Source of the DNA: Ectocarpus siliculosus
Taxonomy: Eukaryota; Sar; Phaeophyceae; Ectocarpales; Ectocarpaceae
NCBI GenBank assembly: GCA_000310025.1
Contig: FN649739.1
Location: 2,050,988 to 2,064,086 of the forward strand
Direction of reading: 5' to 3'
DNA: 13,099 nucleotides
The number at the start of each line of letters is the position of its first letter. Position 1 is the stretch's first letter. The position numbers and the translations under genes were made by a program. The notes under the pieces were generated by a model. The model did no database searches. It saw nothing but the letters and a program-made list of their open reading frames with translations, and was not told the DNA's origin. Positions 8,868 to 13,099 of this stretch are shown in pieces.

Positions 8868-8888
8868 CCCCCCCCCCCCCCCCCCCCC
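8868..8888. repeat. Poly-C run of 21 bases
   Basis: There are 21 consecutive C residues in the intergenic region, followed by GCGCGCCCCC. Run lengths of this kind are often wrong in assemblies, and any open frame across it is unreliable. Confidence 0.9.
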
Positions 8889-9855
8889 GCGCGCCCCCGA
8901 CAATACCATGAAACAGCTTGAAACGGAGGCAGCCACTCGCGCGATATTTGCGATCCATTTAACGTATGAACAAATCTCCTGGGTTTCGCCTCAGTAGACG
9001 GCGACAACAGCCAATCCCCCCGGGCAACCCTCGAGCACTACTGCTGTACCTATCATAGCTTGGCTGTCTCTACACATCTCGGATGGTCAAAACGCCAGGA
9101 TAGGCGCTGCAGGCAGCCTGTTGCGCGTGAAAAGAAAATTGGATTAGACGGAGTACCACTACTGCTGCTGTGATGACGATGCCACTAACTAGCTGTCCAT
9201 CATTCATTGCCTACGTGTATGCTGTAGGGCGCATGAAAACTTGCAGTGCTCGAGCGGATCGCACTGATATACACAAAAAACGTGCGCGCATCACAGGAGG
9301 AATGATGGAACACCCGCGTCAAAAACTCTCCGCGCACGACCCAAAATACACGAAATACGCTGATAGGCAGCCAAACGAACCGCTTCTTAAGGCGCGACAG
9401 ACAACCACGCAGCGAGCTCAGAGCAAATGCGTACACAACATCGCACATCATGTCCACAGACCTCCTCCAACAATAATGCAGCCGCCCTCACCCCCTCCTT
9501 CTCCATGCCCAACACCAGCAAAGCTTTTTCGCTTACATGCATAGGGCGTACCGCCACAGCTGTCTCACGTTGGGACTGCTTTGTTTATTATCTCGTTCTT
9601 GCCACGTACTGTACCAACACCAAGAAGGGGCGGTGGGTGGTGTATCACAGCATCACAATACCTTTTGTTTTGTTTCCGTCGTCCCTACTGCCCAAGGTGC
9701 AAGGGTAGAGCAGGAACAGACCAAGGCTTGGCGTTCAGGCTGACTGAGCATTAATTCTGCCCGCAGATGCCCGCAACAACAGTCGGGCCGAACACACGAA
9801 GCTAGTGGTCGTCGACGTTACTTTTTCGTCCGCGCCTCACAACAAGTTTGACAAC

Positions 9856-9899
9856 AAAGACAGCTTGAAGAGAGCACAAAGACAGCTCGAAGAGAGCAC
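9856..9899. repeat. 22-bp tandem duplication
   Basis: AAAGACAGCTTGAAGAGAGC-AC is followed directly by the same 22 bases with a single T to C change. This is probably a recent slippage duplication in the intergenic region downstream of VPS4. Confidence 0.9.
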
Positions 9900-10060
9900 C
9901 TCCTGCCTCCCCACTCATGGCCTATTTTCCCTCGTCGTGTCCAACCCTACCCCTCCAAGGCAGGTCAACGGACCCCGATACAAAGTCTACACGAAATGAA
10001 CCATAACTAAGCATGACACAACAATTAACAATCAACAGGCAAGGTCAGCGTCCTGCCCGG

Positions 10061-12800
10061 TTACCCCTCCTGCCCGAAGTCCTCGGTCCACTGGACGAAA
10101 CGCGTGAGCTCCTCCTCCGATACCGAGCTCCCAGACTTGGTTAACGCCTTGAGGAAGTCGTCGTAGCACACGTCCGGGACCAAAAGCTTCTCCGTGGCAA
10201 CCTTGACACAGAAAACAAAAATACAAACAGTTTCCGCCGACGCTGTGAAATGATTGCTCACCTATCCCAAACTCTTTATCGGCGGAAGAGATGACCTACT
10301 CTCCAAAACCACAACAGAGGACTAAATTAAACTAACTACCCTTTGAGCTTGTCCTCCAAACACACAACAAATAATAAAAATAAGTTTTATTACCTTCTAG
10401 ACCCAATGATATTTGTTGTGGAAGGAAAAAAAAAAAATGACGAAAAACACCTCGGCACACTCTCCTCTTCAGAAGTCGGGATCGTGCGTTGGAAACAAAG
10501 CACGGCTTTGGTATGCATACAAACAGCATACAACACCGGACACAGCTAGAGAAGAGGTCATCACTGTCTGTTGGCTTCAGTACCGCAACTTCAAAGAAAG
10601 TTTTTTCTATGTCGAAGCATGTAAGCGTACAACGCGCCCACGGCGCTCGCCAAACCTTCTCCTACGCTCACTACACGCGTAATCGAGCAAACCGATTGAT
10701 TTTGCTGTCCCTCTTGTCGTCTCAACCATAAAAAAAAAATCAGCTGGTGTACTTGATAGAGACAGAAGCAGAGGATGCACACGACGACCCGAGGACGAAA
10801 AAAAATCCCGACAGAAAATAAAGCAGACGTGGGAAGCAAGCGCACACCGCGACCAATGTAAAAAAACAATACAAAACAGCCTCACCTCGTAAAGACTGGT
10901 GCGTATCGCTTTACAGGTGGGGCAGACCTCCCCCAACTTGGCTGGCCGGGTGGTGAGGTCTTGCGGACAGTATGGGCAGTTCGGGTACTTCTCCGCGGGG
11001 ATGAGCATGTTGTCCTTTGTGGGTACGAATTGCTGCACACAGAAAGCACGAAGTCCAAGTCGTACTTCGGGTTGGTTTTGCGTCGGGTCGATTTGGCTGG
11101 CATGTTTTATGTACAAACAGATAGCTTGATGAATTATTACAAGCAGATGGATGGATAGCTACTACAAACATATTAATTGATCAGAGACAGAGACAAAGGC
11201 ACGACCGTCTCTCCAAGACAAACACGACGACCCGAGGTAAAAAACAAAGAGGCCATGAATAAGCAGACGGGGATTGGCAACACACAGCAACTACCCAACC
11301 CTTTTTTTTTTTTTTCCACTTCAAATCAGCGCTCACAGCACTAGTGCCGTTTACTCCAACCCGTGGTCACACAGAAGGACACCTCTCTACCCTCCCCTCC
11401 TGCGGTACTTCACCTTCGATTTTTAATGCGAGAAGAGTTCAGCACTCTCTTCCCTCTGTGTACACACGAACTAGCGCTATCCACTTGGCCAGGAGCGGAA
11501 GCGAGAGAAAAACTCACTTTGCAAGAAAAGCTCGCTTACGCCGGGAACCGAACCCCTAACCTGACCTCTAGAAAGTTTCGAGCATACCAACTATACCACC
11601 GGGGCGAACACTAGCAGCAACAATAACAGCAAGAGCAAGAGACAACACAGCCAGGCCACACAAGCTAAAAGACGCGTGCTTCGTAGACACAGACATTCAC
11701 GCCTCCAGACAGGGCAACCACACCCCCAAGAGGAACGCAAAACACTCACACACCCTTACGGACACCAGCAGCGGCTACTGTTTTAAGAAACGGTCGTGCA
11801 GAGAAAGCTAACCGAACCTCTCTCCAAAATGCGACCTTCCCTACATGCTATGTTACACATGCATCTCTCATGGATTAGAAAGGCCATTTTCGCTCTCTTC
11901 AATCCGTGATTTTCTCTCCGATACATATCTCTCCTAAGACTGTGGTAGCCGCCAACCGCTGCATGGAGAGACCAACCAACACGGGGCACGACTGGTCGAC
12001 ATACACGGGGGGAACCGAAGCGCTTTGCAAACGACCGTGAGACGCACAGCCCCCTTGCTGCCCGCCGCACCTTAGCCATCTGGCATTTCCGTAGCGGCTC
12101 CATCAGCGCCTCGCGAGTGATGACAGAAATGTCCGAACCGGAGCACCCTTTCGCCTCGTCTCCCAGCGCGTCAAAATTCTGTGTCCCCCGGGGGTTGGTG
12201 GGACAACGGAGGATAGACACGCGGGGGTGGGGCGTACTCAGGTCTTAGCGGTTAGACCGTTGACCACGCGTCCTCGAGAGGAAGGTGCATTGCTCCCGGG
12301 GGGTTGGGGGGACCACGGAGGAGAGAAATGGAGGGGGGGAAGGTTGGCCGAGGTGCGTCTACTACGACAGCTGGATCGCGTTTTCACGCTCTATCATAGC
12401 GTACCGAGAGAGAGAGAGGTTACCGCCATCGAATGCGTCACACGAGCAGAACCGAATTACAGCGGTTGACATCTGCTACACCTCGGTTTCGATTCCTGCT
12501 TCGCGAGGAACTCCTCTTCTTCCGAGCCAGACCTATTTTCTCCAAAATGGCGTCAATCTCGCATCTATACGCTGACGGCCATGTCGCCGGGGAACTACTT
12601 GGGGAAAAAACCATGGAAGCGCACTAAACGGTGCGCTTGTCTGTTGCTGCTCACTTGATCGGTGAGAGTGTTGGCCGTGTCGCCAAGGTGTAGCTTGAAC
12701 ATGATCGATCTAGCCTCGGGCTCTGGGAGGGGGATGTAAATCCTCTTCTCGAAACGACGACGCATGGCCGGGTCGAGTTCCCAGGGGACGTTCGTAGCGC
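10061..12800 (-). CDS. VPS4 AAA ATPase, C-terminal four exons (5' part outside the window)
   Basis: VPS4 is the cytosolic hexameric ATPase that pulls ESCRT-III filaments apart in multivesicular body sorting, cytokinesis and membrane repair. Exons in transcript order: 12800-12655, 12178-12071, 11032-10886 and 10201-10061, giving 179 residues to a TAA stop. Exon A enters in phase 1 inside the Gly of GATN and carries sensor 1 Asn, then [13 protein letters not shown] with the arginine-finger pair, and ends LTDQ. Exon B has GCSGSDIS (family GYSGADIS, sensor 2 region) and [14 protein letters not shown]. Exon C encodes part of the beta-domain with CPYC and CPTC pairs and ends SLYE. Exon D resumes [11 protein letters not shown] and finishes with the C-terminal helix TEDFGQEG, the same ending as human VPS4B. 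The MIT domain, Walker A and Walker B lie upstream of the window; full family length is about 430-445 residues. Confidence 0.9.
10202..10885 (-). other. VPS4 last intron (684 bp)
   Basis: The donor is GTGAGG after the codons for Leu-Tyr-Glu. The acceptor is TGTCAAG, immediately before VATEK. The intron contains several A-rich tracts (10427-10438, 10731-10739) and nothing gene-like. Confidence 0.75.
11033..12070 (-). other. VPS4 intron between exons B and C (1038 bp)
   Basis: The donor is GTGCGG and the acceptor CTGTGTGCAG. It contains a T run (11303-11315) and a tRNA-like sequence on the minus strand at 11605-11534. The rest shows no recognisable feature. Confidence 0.7.
11534..11605 (-). 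other. tRNA-like element (degenerate tRNA or SINE head)
   Basis: On the minus strand, 72 bases have tRNA-like layout. Box A TGGTATAGTTGG (from 11598) fits positions 8-19, with a D-stem GTAT/ATGC. Box B GGTTCGGTTCC (about 11554-11544) fits the T-loop, with one change from GGTTCGANTCC. The A-to-B spacing is normal. The anticodon stem does not pair, the T-stem keeps only three pairs, and the acceptor stem pairs mainly at its ends, so a working tRNA is unlikely. A tRNA-derived SINE or pseudogene is the best reading. Confidence 0.35.
12179..12654 (-). other. VPS4 intron between exons A and B (476 bp)
   Basis: The donor is GTGAGC and the acceptor GACACAG; joining the exons gives LTDQ-NFDALG, which fits the family. 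The 3' end of the intron includes a C/T-rich tract (about 12186-12217) that is duplicated further inside. On the plus strand a nested hairpin (AGCAGA/TCTGCT enclosing AACCG/CGGTT, about 12448-12480) and a GGTTTCGATTCC box-B-like string (about 12485-12496) are visible, but no tRNA can be folded. Confidence 0.7.
12187..12326. repeat. Direct repeat containing the exon B acceptor tract
   Basis: CCCGGGGGTTGGTGGGACAA plus CGGAGGATAGA near 12187-12217 recurs as CCCGGGGGGTTGGGGGGACC plus ACGGAGGAGAGA near 12295-12326, about 108 bp apart. On the minus strand, copy 1 is the pyrimidine tract just before the used acceptor; copy 2 lacks the following CACAG and exon. Confidence 0.5.
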
Positions 12801-13099
12801 CTGGAGGCGGGTGGGGTTGGCGTGTAGGATGTGAGAAGCGTACGTTCAGAGATACGTGCCAACATGAAGGGATGGGCAAGACTGAGGGAGGGGAGAGAGA
12901 AGTAGTGGTGAGAGCTGGAAAAAAAAAACCCGTGAACTTCGCCGACCATGCGTGCACGTATACCTCCTACCCGTGCGAATATCTAGCTGGAGCGGCCACA
13001 GGCAGGCACAAAAAAGAGAGGCATGCAAACGTAGTTGAACACGCAGCTCGGAGGCAACACAAGTGATTTACATTCAAGGCGGCCTCAAGAAGGCAGGAA
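12801..13099 (-). other. VPS4 upstream intron, running off the window
   Basis: The acceptor CGCCTCCAG precedes exon A. The exon that should end in VLG plus the first base of the shared Gly codon, with the Walker B region before it, was not found between 12801 and 13099, so this intron probably exceeds 299 bp. A GTAAAT string near 13070 could be a donor, but the sequence before it does not read like VPS4. Confidence 0.5.

Larger units (their letters stand above)
7683..10060. other. Convergent intergenic region between PC4 and VPS4
   Basis: The 3' ends of PC4 (plus) and VPS4 (minus) face each other across 2.4 kb, which must contain both 3' UTRs. I see no canonical AATAAA in a useful position for either gene. 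The longest open frame (8221-8997, plus, 258 codons) overlaps a tandem repeat and a 21-base C run (8868-8888), resembles no family I know and is probably spurious. No RNA gene was recognised. Confidence 0.55.

Noticed and set aside
8221-8997. Plus-strand open frame of 258 codons
   Set aside because: It overlaps a tandem repeat and a 21-base C run, has no recognisable domain, and sits where 3' UTRs are expected.
10882-11103. Minus-strand open frame starting [18 protein letters not shown] over VPS4 exon C
   Set aside because: Its start looks protein-like, but the frame conflicts with exon C, whose other frame continues VPS4 and joins cleanly to both neighbours.
12236-12500. tRNA pieces on the plus strand (GGTCT-TAGCGGTT-AGACC arm and GGTTTCGATTCC)
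   Set aside because: The D-arm-like and T-arm-like pieces are about 240 bases apart, and neither has matching stems nearby.
13040-13099. Possible VPS4 exon at the window edge (GAGGCCGCC near 13080, like SEAAR)
   Set aside because: Only three residues match; the following residues do not fit RIKTEF, and the donor phase would be wrong for exon A.
1-13099. CRISPR array, bacterial operon or defence system
   Set aside because: No regularly spaced identical repeats, no ribosome-binding-site pattern and clear spliceosomal introns.

Overview
The window looks like nuclear DNA from an intron-rich eukaryote. No bacterial operon structure is visible. Three protein-coding genes can be assembled only by joining exons across GT-AG introns of about 0.14 to 1.9 kb. 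GC content is moderate, simple repeats are frequent, and most introns start with GTG. I infer an alga or other protist, and a stramenopile such as a brown alga would fit, but nothing here proves the lineage.

Layout. Positions 1-598 are runs of single bases with no normal sequence texture, almost certainly a low-quality contig end. Positions 600-2900 are repeat-rich DNA with no recognisable gene. This stretch holds a promoter-like block (CRE palindrome, TATA box), a tandem set of hairpin-forming repeats with an inverted copy about 1 kb away, a diverged direct repeat of about 208 bp, and several copies of a GGTTAT-nn-ACCGC palindrome. It would also be intron 1 of the helicase gene if that gene is intact.

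Genes. (1) 3422-2937, minus strand: first coding exon of a superfamily 2 helicase of the Dicer/RIG-I/FANCM type. It carries motifs I and Ia and is cut by an intron inside motif II; no further exons are found. (2) 3954-7682, plus strand: a complete PC4/Sub1 transcription coactivator of 113 residues in five exons, one only 15 nt long. It lies head to head with the helicase across a 531-bp gap that should hold both promoters. (3) 12800-10061, minus strand: the last four exons (179 residues) of VPS4, the AAA ATPase that disassembles ESCRT-III. They run from the sensor 1 region to the stop codon, and the beta-domain carries a two-CxxC insert. PC4 and VPS4 converge on a 2.4-kb intergenic stretch that contains only repeats and homopolymers.

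The three genes serve separate housekeeping or RNA/DNA-processing roles: nucleic-acid unwinding, transcription, and membrane remodelling. There is no sign that they form one pathway. No CRISPR array, operon or defence cassette was seen. The best leads are the putative zinc-binding insert in VPS4, the foldback-like hairpin repeat family on the left, and the uniform splice-site pattern (seven of eight donors start GTG, and five coding exons end in GAG).
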